From an uncultured Massilia sp. (GTDB lineage: Bacteria > Pseudomonadota > Gammaproteobacteria > Burkholderiales > Burkholderiaceae_D): a stretch of 64,000 nt of DNA. Position numbers and translations under genes: made by a program. Shown here piece by piece: positions 1 through 8,554 of this stretch. Where the stretch lies: positions 62,001 through 126,000 of the forward strand of contig NZ_CAJYEB010000010.1 in assembly GCF_913773735.1 (NCBI RefSeq), given 5' to 3'. The notes below the pieces were generated by a model. That model did not search any database and had not been told where the DNA came from. It worked only from the letters and a program-made list of their open reading frames with translations. Every line of letters starts with the position of its first letter. Position 1 is the first letter of the stretch.

Positions 1-479
1 TTGGTCGCCAGATCCCATCCACCTGCCGTGTTGCCGCCGGTGCCCCCGCTGATCTTTTGCTGGGTGTATTTCCATTTGACCTTGGAAAACTTGAGGCTGA
101 TCTGGTCATGCATCAGCCCTCCCTCGTGTACGGTCTGGCTGACGCTACCGATGAGCACATTATCCAGTTCGACTTCGTAGTATTTGACCGGCTTGCCATC
201 GCTGTCGGCCCGCATGAATTCGAGTTTCGCTTTCGGAATGGTTTTACCTGACGAACAGGTCTGCATGAAGAGAGGAGACGACAAATCGACGAGCTTGGTC
301 AGCGCGATATGCTGGTGTTCACAGCGCTCAGCCGTATGGCCGCCAGCCGTCGATGCTGTGGCGGACCGGGGTTGGATGACGCCCCACTGGGCGGATGAAA
401 GCTCGATCCAGCCCTGGTGTGCAGCGTCCTGTGACTCGCCCTTGATGCCATCTATTTGCAGGTATGCGTCAATCGCCAT
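1..479 (-). CDS. hcp: Type VI secretion tube protein Hcp (3' end cut by window)
   Basis: The reverse strand from the ATG at 479-477 reads openly to the window edge for 159 codons, beginning MAIDAYLQIDGIKGES. Hcp proteins form hexameric rings that stack into the inner tube of the type VI secretion system and act as export chaperones. Family hallmarks are the start MAIDAYLxIDGIKGES, the central YYEVELDNVLIGSVS segment and a C-terminal GWDL near the cut end. The family is about 160 residues, so only a few codons and the stop are missing. No other secretion gene lies on the visible side, so it may be an orphan hcp or the end of a cluster to the left. Its base composition looks less GC-rich than that of the genes beside it. 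Identity is confident; its role is inferred. Confidence 0.9.
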   Translation of the reverse strand, partial: MAIDAYLQIDGIKGESQDAAHQGWIELSSAQWGVIQPRSATASTAGGHTAERCEHQHIALTKLVDLSSPLFMQTCSSGKTIPKAKLEFMRADSDGKPVKYYEVELDNVLIGSVSQTVHEGGLMHDQISLKFSKVKWKYTQQKISGGTGGNTAGGWDLAT

Positions 480-593
480 TTTGCTTTCTCCGCGTCGATG
501 TTCGATGGTTTGTGCGGACCAATCGGTCAACAGAGCATTGTTGAGCTGGATCGACTTGGAGTATTTGGCTGGAGTCAAACTATTTTCTCGACG

Positions 594-1409
594 TTAGGAC
601 GCCACTTGCCCGAACCTGAAACTCGACACCGTCAACGCCCCGAAGAACGCCTCCTCGTGGTACACGCACGCGGCGCGCTCCTGCTCGGCCGCCCCCAGCG
701 CCACCCACAGCGGCACCAGGTGATCCTCGCGCGGATGCGCCTGGCGCGCGGCGGGGGCCGCATCCCAGCGCAGCAGCGCCTGCTCGCGTTCAACGGGCGG
801 CAGCGCCAGCAGCACGTGCTGCAGCCAGCCGTCGAAGGCGCGCGAGGACAGCGCGCCGGCCTGGCCGAACTGGCGCAGGTTGTGGAAGGACAGGCCGCTG
901 CCGATGATCAGGATCCCCTCGTCGCGCAGCGGCGCCAGCGCGCGGCCGGCGGCCAGGTGGGTGGCCGGGTCGTAGTCGCGCCGGATCGACAGCTGCACCA
1001 CCGGCATGTCGGCCTCGGGATAGACGGGCGCCAGCATCGAGAAGGTGCCGTGGTCGAAGCCGCGCTCGGCGTCCAGGCCGGCTGCCAGGCCGGCGCCTTC
1101 CAGCAACTGCGCCACGCGCGCGGCCAGTCGCGGCTCGCCGGGGGCCGGATAGCGGATGGCGTAGGTGTGCGGCGGGAAGCCGCCGTAGTCGTAGATCATG
1201 CCCGGGCTGGTGCCGGACGAGACCAGGAAGCGGTCCGCCTCCCAGTGGCTCGTCACCACCAGCACCGCCTTCGGGCGCACGCCGACCTGGCGCTTGATGT
1301 CGACCAGCGAGGCTTCCAGTTCGGCGTAGGCGGCGCCGAACTGGTCCTTCATCCACGGCCAGGGGCCGCCGCCGTGCGAGACGAAATAGGTGGGCAGGCG
1401 AGGGGACAT
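594..1409 (-). CDS. ygiD: DODA-type class III extradiol dioxygenase (YgiD-like)
   Basis: A 271-residue protein of the LigB superfamily of extradiol ring-cleavage dioxygenases, closest in kind to 4,5-DOPA dioxygenase YgiD. The start MSPRLPTYFVSHGGGPWPW carries the conserved HGGGP loop with a metal-ligand histidine. Further family segments are VVTSHWE, YDYGGFPPHTYAIRYPAPG and LIIGSGLSFHNL. Enzymes of this group bind Zn or Fe and open catechol-like rings; the physiological substrate in bacteria is usually unknown. The ATG at 1409 was chosen because GGAG lies just upstream and homology begins there. A longer in-frame start at 1502 would add 31 arginine-rich residues with no family match. It is probably monocistronic. 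Confidence 0.85.
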   Translation of the reverse strand: MSPRLPTYFVSHGGGPWPWMKDQFGAAYAELEASLVDIKRQVGVRPKAVLVVTSHWEADRFLVSSGTSPGMIYDYGGFPPHTYAIRYPAPGEPRLAARVAQLLEGAGLAAGLDAERGFDHGTFSMLAPVYPEADMPVVQLSIRRDYDPATHLAAGRALAPLRDEGILIIGSGLSFHNLRQFGQAGALSSRAFDGWLQHVLLALPPVEREQALLRWDAAPAARQAHPREDHLVPLWVALGAAEQERAACVYHEEAFFGALTVSSFRFGQVAS

Positions 1410-1512
1410 GGGCGCTCCGGGGCATCGAAAAATTCCATGGTAGCCGATCCGTGCGGATCGCGTCCGAAGGCGCCCGATGCGAGCCCACGCGCAGGCATGC
1501 ACGGTGCGAACG

Positions 1513-2445
1513 CTACTCCCTGCGCGCCAGCTCCATCATCCCCGCCAGCCTGGCCGCCCGCATGACGCCGAGCGCCAGCACGGCCAGTTCCGCCAGCACG
1601 ACGGCGCCGACGGTCCCGGCCGCGCCCAGCGCCGGCACGTGCAGGCGCGCCAGCGCGAGCAGGGCCGCCACGGCCAGGCCGATGCCGGTCACGATCATGT
1701 ATACGCCCAGTACCGCCAGCGGGCGGCGCAGCAGCAGCCTGGTCCCGGCCCACCAGGCCAGGACCGCCGAGCGGCGGCGCGGTTCGTTGCCGAGGATGGC
1801 GCGGCCGGCGTCCAGGCTCGCGTGCGCCAGCGCCAGCAGCACGACCGTCGCCACCAGCGCCAGGCGCGTGGCCTGCTCGGCGTCGCCCTGCAGGATCGCC
1901 CGTTCGGCGACCCTGCCGGCGGCGCCCGAGGCCATGCCGCCGACGGCGCCGGCGATCCCCAGCGGGACCACGGCCCATGCCAGCATGCGCAGCAGGCGGC
2001 CGTATTCCTGGGCGCCGGCCGCCAGCAGCGGGATGCAGCGCAGGCGCTGCGGCGCCCGCACGGCGGCGATCGTCATGCCGCTCAGGAGCGGCGAGAGCAG
2101 CAGCGTCAGCGCGACGGCGACGAGGCCGCCGTTGGCGAGGCCCGCGCCGGCGTCGCCGCGCTCGCGCATGCTGGTGACGAGGTCGGCGATGGCGAGCATG
2201 TCCAGGCGCTCGGCCAGGCGCGCCGCGTGCACCGAATGGTCCAGGTTCGCCGCCAGCATCTGCCAGAACGGCAGCGTGGCGACGATGGCCGGCAACAGCA
2301 GCAGGATGGCCCACCACAGCAGCAGCCGCCATTGCAGGACGGCGCGCGTGCGCAGCAGGGCGGAGCGCAGGCCGGGCCGGCGCGGCACGGCCGTGTTCTG
2401 GGGCGCGAGCGAAGGAGCCTCGATGGTCGTGTGCATGGTCGTCAT
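1513..2445 (-). CDS. Multi-pass inner-membrane protein coupled to the peptidase gene
   Basis: A 310-residue protein of unknown function. After about 30 polar residues (MTTMHTTIEAPSLAPQNTAV) it shows roughly six hydrophobic segments, among them LLLWWAILLLLPAIVATLPF, LVAVALTLLLSPLL, ALVATVVLLALAHASLDAG and a C-terminal VGAVVLAELAVLALGV. Its ATG overlaps the TGA of the upstream M1-like peptidase gene in an ATGA quartet (2442-2445), so translation is very likely coupled. That suggests that the two products work together at the envelope. I recognise no catalytic motif. An ATG three codons further in (2436) is an alternative start, but the overlap favours 2445. Confidence 0.7.
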   Translation of the reverse strand: MTTMHTTIEAPSLAPQNTAVPRRPGLRSALLRTRAVLQWRLLLWWAILLLLPAIVATLPFWQMLAANLDHSVHAARLAERLDMLAIADLVTSMRERGDAGAGLANGGLVAVALTLLLSPLLSGMTIAAVRAPQRLRCIPLLAAGAQEYGRLLRMLAWAVVPLGIAGAVGGMASGAAGRVAERAILQGDAEQATRLALVATVVLLALAHASLDAGRAILGNEPRRRSAVLAWWAGTRLLLRRPLAVLGVYMIVTGIGLAVAALLALARLHVPALGAAGTVGAVVLAELAVLALGVMRAARLAGMMELARRE

Positions 2446-4754
2446 ACGTTGGCGATGAGGGAAAGGAGGTACTGGACGACGGCCGCGACTTCCAGGCCCC
2501 AGCGGCGCGTGGCGCTGCCGTCGGCCTCGATGGTGCGGCTGTCGTCGAGCTTGCTCGTGTCGAGATAGTGCAGGCGCTGCGGGTCGAGTTCGGCCGACAC
2601 CGCCTTCGCCGGCTTGATCCAGCTGAACTTGCGCCAGCTGTCGGCGCCGTCCCAGCGCACCGTCTCGCTGCTGCCGTCGGCGAACTTCACCACCAGCGTC
2701 TGCGCCACCGGCGCGCCATGGCGGCGCAGCAGGACCTCGGTGCGGTACGGGTACGGTCCGGTGCCTTCCCTGGCGTTCGGATGCGCCTTCTTCCACTGCG
2801 CGCGGGTGTCGGCGATGCGCTTGTCGAGGTCGGCCTGCTTGTCCTCGACCCACTGGCTGCCTTCCTGGCGCGTGCCCGGCAGCGGCAGCACTTCATGGCT
2901 GACCAGGGACTGGACGCGGTCGTCGATGCGCGCGGCCGCGTACACCTGCTGCGCGAACGCCTGCTCGATGACGGCGCGCTGGCCGGTGACCTCGGCCAGC
3001 GTCTCGCGCAGGTCGGCCACGCTCGGGTGGCGGAACTTCCAGCGCCGGTAGTATTCCCGGAACGCGCGCTCCATCGGCGCCGTGCCGATGCGCGCCTCGA
3101 GGTCGCGCATCAGGGTGGCCGTGCGCGAGTAGACGGGACCGATGTCCTGCAGGCGGTTCCAGGCGTTCTGGCCGACCGGATCGGCCGGATCGCTGCGCGG
3201 GGTGCCCAGGCGCTCGGCGTCGAACACGGGGAAGGATGGGCCGAAGCCGAGCTTGCGCAGCAGCGGCGTGCTGGCGCCGATGCGCTGGCCGCGCGCGCGC
3301 AGCATGCGCAGGTCCCAGTACTCGTTCAGGCCTTCGTCCAGCATCGGCTCCTCGAATTCGTTCGAGGCCAGCAGGCCGTAGAAGTAGCCGTGGCCGAATT
3401 CGTGGATGGTGACGAAGTCCAGGCCGTACTGGGCGAGCGTGCCCGGTTCGACCTCGGCGTAGCCCTCGGCCGTGAAGAAGGTCGGGTATTCCATGCCGCC
3501 CGCCTCGGCGGCGTTGTAGGGCGGGATCACCACGGTCAGCGTCCTGTACGGGTAGGGGCCGAGCGTGTTCGAGAAATACGTCAGCGAATCCTTGGCCGCC
3601 TTCAGCGCCGGCGCCGCGCTCGCGGCGTACTCGGGCGGGTACAGCACGGTGACCGTCACCTGCGGGCTGCCGGGGCCGGTCCAGGTGTCGACCAGCGGCT
3701 TCGCGGTGCGCTTGTCGGCGGTCCAGGCGAAGTCGTGGACGTCGCCCTGCACGAAGCGGTGCGTCAGCATGCCGTCCTTCGCGCCTGGTGTGCCCTGGCG
3801 CTCGCCGGTGGCGCCGACCGTGTAGTCCTTCGGCGCGGTGATGCGCACGTCGTAGCTGCCGAAGTCGGCGTAGAACTCGGAATTCAGGTGGAATTCGTGG
3901 GCGTTCCAGCGCGGGGCGGTGGCGCCGCGTTCGCCCGGCAGTTCCAGCACGGCGATCTTGGGAAACCACTGGGCCACCAGGTGGAAGGTGCCGAAGTAGC
4001 CGGTGCGCGCCATCACCCGCGGCAGCTGGGTCTGGAAGTCGATGTCGAGCGTGGTCGACGCGCCCGGCGCGACGGCGGCCGGCAGGTCCAGGCGCACCAC
4101 CGTGCGGTCGGTGGCGGGGCCGCCGTCGGGGTGGACGACATGCCACGGCACCCGGGCCTCGGCCTGCTCGACGCGGCGCAGGGCGATGTGGCCCCATTCG
4201 CCTTCCTTGATGTCGACGCCGGAGCGGAACGCGGCGTCGCGCTCGCGCTTCTCGGTGAAGAAGGTGCTGCCCGTGCCTTCGAAGGCGTTCATGTACAGGT
4301 GCAGGTAGACGCTGGTCACGGCCACGTCGCTGCGGTTGCGCCAGGTGAGTTTCTGGCGTCCCGTCACCGTGTGCTTGTCGGGGTCGAGCGTGGCGTCGAT
4401 GTCGTAGTGGACCACGCGGTCCGACAGCGTCGCTTCCTGGCCGGTGCGCGCGCCGCCCCAGGCTTGCGGGCTGCTGGGGACGCGCACGGCGGCGGCGTCG
4501 GGCGCCGCCAGCGCGATGCCGTCGGCCGGTGCCGGGACCGGCGCGGCTGCGGAGGCGGGTGCGGTCACGGGCCGTCCGGCTGCCGCGTCCGGCGTCTTGG
4601 CCGGCGCCTTGGCAGGGGCCTTGTCCGGGACCTTGCCCGCGACCGTGTCCGGCCCCCTGCCGGCGGCGGCGAAGGCCACGCCGGCCGCCAGCATGGCGCA
4701 GGCGACGCCCAGGCCCAGCCGGCGCCGCAGCGCCGGGTCGAAACGCAAGTTCAT
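2442..4754 (-). CDS. Exported M1-like zinc metallopeptidase
   Basis: A 770-residue protein with an N-terminal export signal (MNLRFDPALRR, then a hydrophobic LGVACAMLAAGVAFAAA) and an Ala/Pro/Lys-rich linker of about 60 residues. The catalytic motif is HEFGH at residues 451-455 with the third zinc ligand E474 (GLNEYWD), exactly the HExxH-X18-E spacing of family M1. The exopeptidase motif GAMEN is replaced by GGMEYP, as in the bacterial relatives that differ from aminopeptidase N. It is expected to be periplasmic or membrane-anchored and to cleave peptides, but the substrate is unknown. The ATG at 4754 precedes the signal peptide; a longer frame to 4880 would add arginine-rich residues. The downstream membrane protein overlaps by 4 bp. 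Confidence 0.85.
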   Translation of the reverse strand: MNLRFDPALRRRLGLGVACAMLAAGVAFAAAGRGPDTVAGKVPDKAPAKAPAKTPDAAAGRPVTAPASAAAPVPAPADGIALAAPDAAAVRVPSSPQAWGGARTGQEATLSDRVVHYDIDATLDPDKHTVTGRQKLTWRNRSDVAVTSVYLHLYMNAFEGTGSTFFTEKRERDAAFRSGVDIKEGEWGHIALRRVEQAEARVPWHVVHPDGGPATDRTVVRLDLPAAVAPGASTTLDIDFQTQLPRVMARTGYFGTFHLVAQWFPKIAVLELPGERGATAPRWNAHEFHLNSEFYADFGSYDVRITAPKDYTVGATGERQGTPGAKDGMLTHRFVQGDVHDFAWTADKRTAKPLVDTWTGPGSPQVTVTVLYPPEYAASAAPALKAAKDSLTYFSNTLGPYPYRTLTVVIPPYNAAEAGGMEYPTFFTAEGYAEVEPGTLAQYGLDFVTIHEFGHGYFYGLLASNEFEEPMLDEGLNEYWDLRMLRARGQRIGASTPLLRKLGFGPSFPVFDAERLGTPRSDPADPVGQNAWNRLQDIGPVYSRTATLMRDLEARIGTAPMERAFREYYRRWKFRHPSVADLRETLAEVTGQRAVIEQAFAQQVYAAARIDDRVQSLVSHEVLPLPGTRQEGSQWVEDKQADLDKRIADTRAQWKKAHPNAREGTGPYPYRTEVLLRRHGAPVAQTLVVKFADGSSETVRWDGADSWRKFSWIKPAKAVSAELDPQRLHYLDTSKLDDSRTIEADGSATRRWGLEVAAVVQYLLSLIANV

Positions 4755-4884
4755 GCACACCCCCAGGTCAGGAAAGAATATCGTTCCCACTATAGATGAG
4801 TTGCCAGAAACGCACGAGATATTTGCGCGGCCCGCGCGGGAAGGCCGGATGCGGCGCCGTCGCCGGGGGCGGGCGCGCACGGGG

Positions 4885-4890
4885 TATAAT
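4885..4890 (+). promoter_or_regulatory. Putative -10 box of the btuB riboswitch transcript
   Basis: A perfect TATAAT hexamer stands just before the conserved 5' end of the cobalamin riboswitch. No good -35 hexamer is seen at the usual distance, so the transcription start is inferred mainly from this box and the aptamer that follows. Confidence 0.5.
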
Positions 4891-4892
4891 CC

Positions 4893-5125
4893 GCGGGTTC
4901 TGGTGCCCCGCCGCGTGCCCTGCGCGGCGAGTTAAACGGGAAACACGGAGCGTCGATGCCTGCGGCGTCGCGCCAACGTGTGCTGCCCCCGCAACGGTAA
5001 GCAAGCGTCGCCGCAGTCGCAGGACGACTGACGCCGCGACAGGCCATCCCGAAGACCACCGCGCCCGTAGCCGTGCGTGGGAAGGTGGGATGGTCCGCCT
5101 TGCCAGCCCGGATACCGGCCAGACG
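4893..5125 (+). promoter_or_regulatory. Cobalamin (B12) riboswitch
   Basis: The leader of the TonB-dependent receptor gene has the elements of the AdoCbl/B12 aptamer in order: a 5' P1 strand with GGTTCTGGTGCC (from 4895), the segment TAAACGGGAA (about 4933), the core GCTGCCCCCGCAACGGTAAGC (4981-5001), and the 3' B12 box AGCCCGGATACCGGCCAG at 5105-5122. About 100 nt separate the B12 box from the ATG. In this family, bound cobalamin represses expression of transport genes at the level of translation or termination. No U-rich terminator is visible between box and start, so translational control is more likely here. Confidence 0.93.
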
Positions 5126-5227
5126 AGGGGGAAGCGGCTGAAGGCGCCTGCATGCGCACGCGCCGCTTCCGTGGTTGCCGGCATGCGGGGACGCGCGCCG
5201 GCACAACGATCCGAGACAAGACATCCA

Positions 5228-7198
5228 ATGACACCTGCTGCCCTTCGCGGCGGCGCGCCGGCCGTGAAGCCGCTCGCGCTGGCCTGCGCCTTCGCCTTTT
5301 CCTCCCTGCTGTCGGTGGCCGCCACCGCGCAGGACGATCCTTCCACCGTCGTCATCACCGGCGCGCGCTTCCCCAGCGAGCCCGCGCTGCAGCCGATCGG
5401 CGCCACCGTGATCACCCGGGACGACATCCGCCGCGCCGGCGCCGGCGACGTCAATGCCGCCATCCGCAAGATCGGCGGCGTGTTCGGCCGCCAGGGCCTG
5501 GACGGCTCGCCCGACTTCGCCCTCGACCTGCGCGGCTTCGGCACCAACAGCGCCCAGAACATGGTGATCATGGTCGACGGCGTGCGCCTGAACGAGAACG
5601 AGCTTGCCAACACGGTGCTGTCGACGATCCCCATCGACAGCGTCGAGCGCATCGAGATCGTCCGCGGCGGCAACAGCGTGCTGTACGGCGAAGGCGCGAC
5701 CGGCGGCGTGATCCAGATCGTCACGCGCCGCGCCAGCGCGCAGGGCATCCACGGTTCCGTGTTCGCCGAAGGCGGCCGGTTCCGCCAGCACGACGTGCGC
5801 GCCTCGCTGTCGGCCGTGACGGGCGACGTCGGCGCCGACCTGTCGGTGGCGCGCCAGGGCACCGAGAACTACCGCCGCAACAACGACTTCGACCAGACCA
5901 GCTTCTCGCTGGGCGTGCAGACCCGTTTCACGGGCGGACGCGCCGGCCTGCGCGTGGAAAGCGCGCGCCAGGATTCGCGCCTGCCCGGCTCGCTGACGCT
6001 GGCGCAGTTCGAGGACGATCCGCGCCAGACCTTCACCGCGCTGGACTTCGGTTCGCTCGACACCGACCGCGCCAGCGCCTTCGCCGAATACCGCCTGGGC
6101 GCCGTCGACCTGGCCGCCGAGCTGTCGCACCGCGAGCGCAACGTGCGCTCGAACTACCTGACCGGCTTTACCTCGATCAACGCCTACGACGGGCGCCAGG
6201 ACCAGTTCTCGCCGCGCGCGCGCTGGGCCAGCGACGTGCACGGCATGCTGAACGAGCTGGTGGTGGGCGTCGATGCGATCCGCTGGAAGCGCAAGACCAC
6301 GTCCGACTATTCCAGCGCCGACGCCAGCCAGACGTCGAAGGCCGTGTACTTCCGCGACGAGCTGCGCTTCGACCCGGCGCACGACGGCCGCCTCGCCCTC
6401 GGCGCGCGCCACGAGACTTTCGACAAGGACGTCGTCGACGCCAGGGCCGGCCTGCCGGCCGAGGACCGTTCGCAGTCGCAGAACGCCTGGGAAGCGCAGG
6501 CCAGCTACCGCGTCCGGCCGCTGCTGGAGCTGTATGCCAAGGCGGGCCAGAGCTACCGCGTGGCCAACGTCGACGAGAACGGCTACCGTTCCAGCGTCGA
6601 CATCCTGAAGCCGCAGACCTCGCACGACCTGGAACTGGGCGCCACGCTGGGCGATGGCACCCGCAAGCTGACGGCGCGCGCCTTCCGCCACAGGCTGCGC
6701 AACGAGATCTTCTACGACCCGACGGCCGGGGCCTTCGGCGCCAACACCAACCTCGACCCGACCCGCCGCGAGGGCGTCGAGATCGACGCCGAGGCGGCCA
6801 TCGCCGCCGGCTGGCGCGCCAGCGCGCACCTGCAGCACGTGACCGCCAAGTTCACCGACGGCCCGAACGCCGGCCGCGAGATGGTGCTGGTGCCGAAGAA
6901 CGTGCTGACGGCGCGCCTCTCCTGGCTGCCGGGCGACGGCCAGTCGGCCGACCTGGGCGCCCAGTGGGTCGACGGCCAGCGCTACGGCGACGACTTCAGC
7001 AACGGCTGCAGCGCGCGCATCCCGTCCTACGCCACGTTCGACGCGCGCTATGCGATCACGCTGGGCCGCTGGGAACTCGCGGCGACCGGCCTGAACCTGG
7101 CCGACCGTCACTACTTCAGCAACGCCTTCAGCTGCCGCGCCGGCATCTACCCGAGCGACGGCCGCCAACTCAAACTCTCGGCACGCTACGACTTTTAA
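5228..7198 (+). CDS. btuB: TonB-dependent outer-membrane receptor, BtuB-like (cobalamin uptake)
   Basis: A 656-residue outer-membrane receptor. It has an N-terminal signal (ALACAFAFSSLLSVAATAQ), a TonB box-like stretch DPSTVVITGARF, and a plug domain with IMVDGVRLNENE and VERIEIVRGGNSVLYGEGA. A 22-strand-type barrel follows and ends in the aromatic KLSARYDF. Receptors of this kind import scarce nutrients, powered by TonB-ExbB-ExbD. The B12 riboswitch directly upstream makes cobalamin or a related corrinoid the likely substrate. The ATG at 5228 was chosen because the signal peptide starts there; a reading frame open further upstream runs through the riboswitch and is not coding. No periplasmic or ABC partner is adjacent. 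An exbB-exbD pair lies about 10 kb downstream. Confidence 0.9.
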   Translation: MTPAALRGGAPAVKPLALACAFAFSSLLSVAATAQDDPSTVVITGARFPSEPALQPIGATVITRDDIRRAGAGDVNAAIRKIGGVFGRQGLDGSPDFALDLRGFGTNSAQNMVIMVDGVRLNENELANTVLSTIPIDSVERIEIVRGGNSVLYGEGATGGVIQIVTRRASAQGIHGSVFAEGGRFRQHDVRASLSAVTGDVGADLSVARQGTENYRRNNDFDQTSFSLGVQTRFTGGRAGLRVESARQDSRLPGSLTLAQFEDDPRQTFTALDFGSLDTDRASAFAEYRLGAVDLAAELSHRERNVRSNYLTGFTSINAYDGRQDQFSPRARWASDVHGMLNELVVGVDAIRWKRKTTSDYSSADASQTSKAVYFRDELRFDPAHDGRLALGARHETFDKDVVDARAGLPAEDRSQSQNAWEAQASYRVRPLLELYAKAGQSYRVANVDENGYRSSVDILKPQTSHDLELGATLGDGTRKLTARAFRHRLRNEIFYDPTAGAFGANTNLDPTRREGVEIDAEAAIAAGWRASAHLQHVTAKFTDGPNAGREMVLVPKNVLTARLSWLPGDGQSADLGAQWVDGQRYGDDFSNGCSARIPSYATFDARYAITLGRWELAATGLNLADRHYFSNAFSCRAGIYPSDGRQLKLSARYDF

Positions 7199-7209
7199 CC
7201 CACCTCAAA

Positions 7210-7300
7210 CCGGGGTCAGAGCCGGGGTCAGAGCCCGATTTTGGGCAATTTCCTGAAACCGGGCTCTGACCCTGGCTCTGACCCCGGCTCTGACCCCGGT
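7210..7300. repeat. Palindromic intergenic repeat built of GGGGTCAGAGCC units
   Basis: The left arm (7210-7237) holds two copies of CCGGGGTCAGAGCC; the right arm (7260-7299) holds three copies of the complement, GGCTCTGACCCC, with one variant base. A 22-nt AT-richer spacer separates them. The arms can form a long hairpin right after the btuB stop, so the element could also act in termination or mRNA stability. Similar GGGGTCAGAGCC palindromes are, to my recollection, dispersed in Massilia genomes, which makes this a REP-like element. That dispersal cannot be tested here. Confidence 0.8.
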
Positions 7301-7407
7301 GTTGGTGACTTGCGTAAGCAAATGCAAAAATAAGCCTGCGCTAAGGTTGGACGGCCAAAAAGTGGTAATCTCGCGGTCGTTCGCTTAACTACCCGAGAAG
7401 GATTCCC

Positions 7408-8070
7408 ATGCGTTCCCTGCGTTTTGCCCTGATTGCCGCCAGCCTCGTCGCCAGCACCGCGTTCGCCTCGCCGACCGACCCGAAGAGCGGCGTCGAGTAC
7501 ACGACGCTTGCCCAGCCGCTGCCGGTGCAGGCCGCGGGCAAGAAGGTCGAGGTGATCGAGTTCTTCATGTATCACTGCCCGCACTGCAATGCGCTGGAAC
7601 CGGCGTTCGAGCAATGGGTCAAAAAGCAGGGTGACAACATCGTCCTGCGCCGCATCCACATCCCGGCCACCGGCCCCGCCGACCCGGAAGCCCACCTGTA
7701 CCTGACGCTGGAAGCGCTGGGCAAGGTGAACGACATGCACGCCAAGGTGTTCAAGGCCATGCACGTCGACCGCGTGCGCCTGACCAAGGACGACGTGATC
7801 ATCGATTGGGTGTCGAAGAACGGCATCGACCGCAAGACCTTCACCGATGCCTGGAACTCGTTCGGCGTGATGACCAAGCTGCGCCGCCTGCCGCAAACGG
7901 TGGCCGAGTACAAGGTCGACGGCGCGCCGACCGTCGTCGTCGACGGCAAGTACGTGACCTCGCCGGCGGTGGTCTACAATTCGGTCAAGACCAACAACGA
8001 GCAGGTGCTGTTCCAGGCCACGCTGCAGGTGCTGGATGCCCTGGTCGCCAAGGCGGCCAAGTCGAAATAA
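7408..8070 (+). CDS. dsbA: Thiol:disulfide interchange protein DsbA (CPHC)
   Basis: A 220-residue periplasmic oxidoreductase that introduces disulfides into secreted proteins. It has a signal peptide (FALIAASLVASTAFA), the thioredoxin-fold active site CPHC at C57-C60 within EFFMYHCPHCNALEP, and the cis-proline loop VDGAPTVVVDG. CPHC is the classical DsbA dipeptide. The RBS AGAAGG precedes the ATG. The next gene starts 11 bp after the stop and a close paralogue with CPYC follows at 8555, so the three genes probably form one unit. Reoxidation would need DsbB, which is not in the window. Confidence 0.93.
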   Translation: MRSLRFALIAASLVASTAFASPTDPKSGVEYTTLAQPLPVQAAGKKVEVIEFFMYHCPHCNALEPAFEQWVKKQGDNIVLRRIHIPATGPADPEAHLYLTLEALGKVNDMHAKVFKAMHVDRVRLTKDDVIIDWVSKNGIDRKTFTDAWNSFGVMTKLRRLPQTVAEYKVDGAPTVVVDGKYVTSPAVVYNSVKTNNEQVLFQATLQVLDALVAKAAKSK

Positions 8071-8081
8071 CACGTGACGCA

Positions 8082-8477
8082 ATGAGCGATATCGAAGGCA
8101 AAATCCTGAGGATGTACGACAAGTCCAAGCCGGAAGACGAGGACCTGTACGACACCAGCAACGTCAACCACGTGGCCTGGAGCCTCGTGGTGCTGTTCGC
8201 CGGCCTCGCCATCTGGCTGTCCATCGCCCTCGTGAACGCGGAAAACCAGCGCTACGCCCTGTTGACGGGCAAGTGCCAGGATCCGCTGTTCAAGGGCGAG
8301 GTCGACAAGGCTTGCCTGGTCACCGTGCGCGCGCGCGACCACTGGTGGGAACACCTGTGGTACGGCTTCACCCACGTCAAGCCGGAAGTGCCCGAGCAGC
8401 CGCGCCGCGTACGCCGTCCGCAGCCGCAGCCGCAGACGGAAGGGCAGCCGCAGCAGCAACCCGCGCCGCCTGCCTAG
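8082..8477 (+). CDS. Small single-pass membrane protein between two DsbA genes
   Basis: A 131-residue protein of unknown function. An acidic N-terminus (MSDIEGKILRMYDKSKPEDE) leads into one hydrophobic span (VAWSLVVLFAGLAIWLSIAL), then a presumably periplasmic part with two cysteines (GKCQDPLFKGEVDKACLV), and a Pro/Gln/Arg-rich tail (PQPQPQTEGQPQQQPAPP). The cysteine pair and its place between two dsbA genes suggest, as inference only, that it is a substrate or partner of the disulfide machinery. The start is the ATG 11 bp after the dsbA stop; the open frame upstream overlaps dsbA and is not used. Confidence 0.7.
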   Translation: MSDIEGKILRMYDKSKPEDEDLYDTSNVNHVAWSLVVLFAGLAIWLSIALVNAENQRYALLTGKCQDPLFKGEVDKACLVTVRARDHWWEHLWYGFTHVKPEVPEQPRRVRRPQPQPQTEGQPQQQPAPPA

Positions 8478-8554
8478 CCTTAATTTTTATCTAAGCAACA
8501 TTCTGTAGAGAAAGTGATAACCTTCAGGTTCGTCAACCAACCCGAAGGATCACC

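Noticed and set aside
2568..4799. Long plus-strand open frame opposite the M1-like peptidase
   Set aside because: It is Ala/Arg/Gly/His-rich with no family motif and arises from high-GC antisense reading; the minus strand encodes the recognised peptidase.
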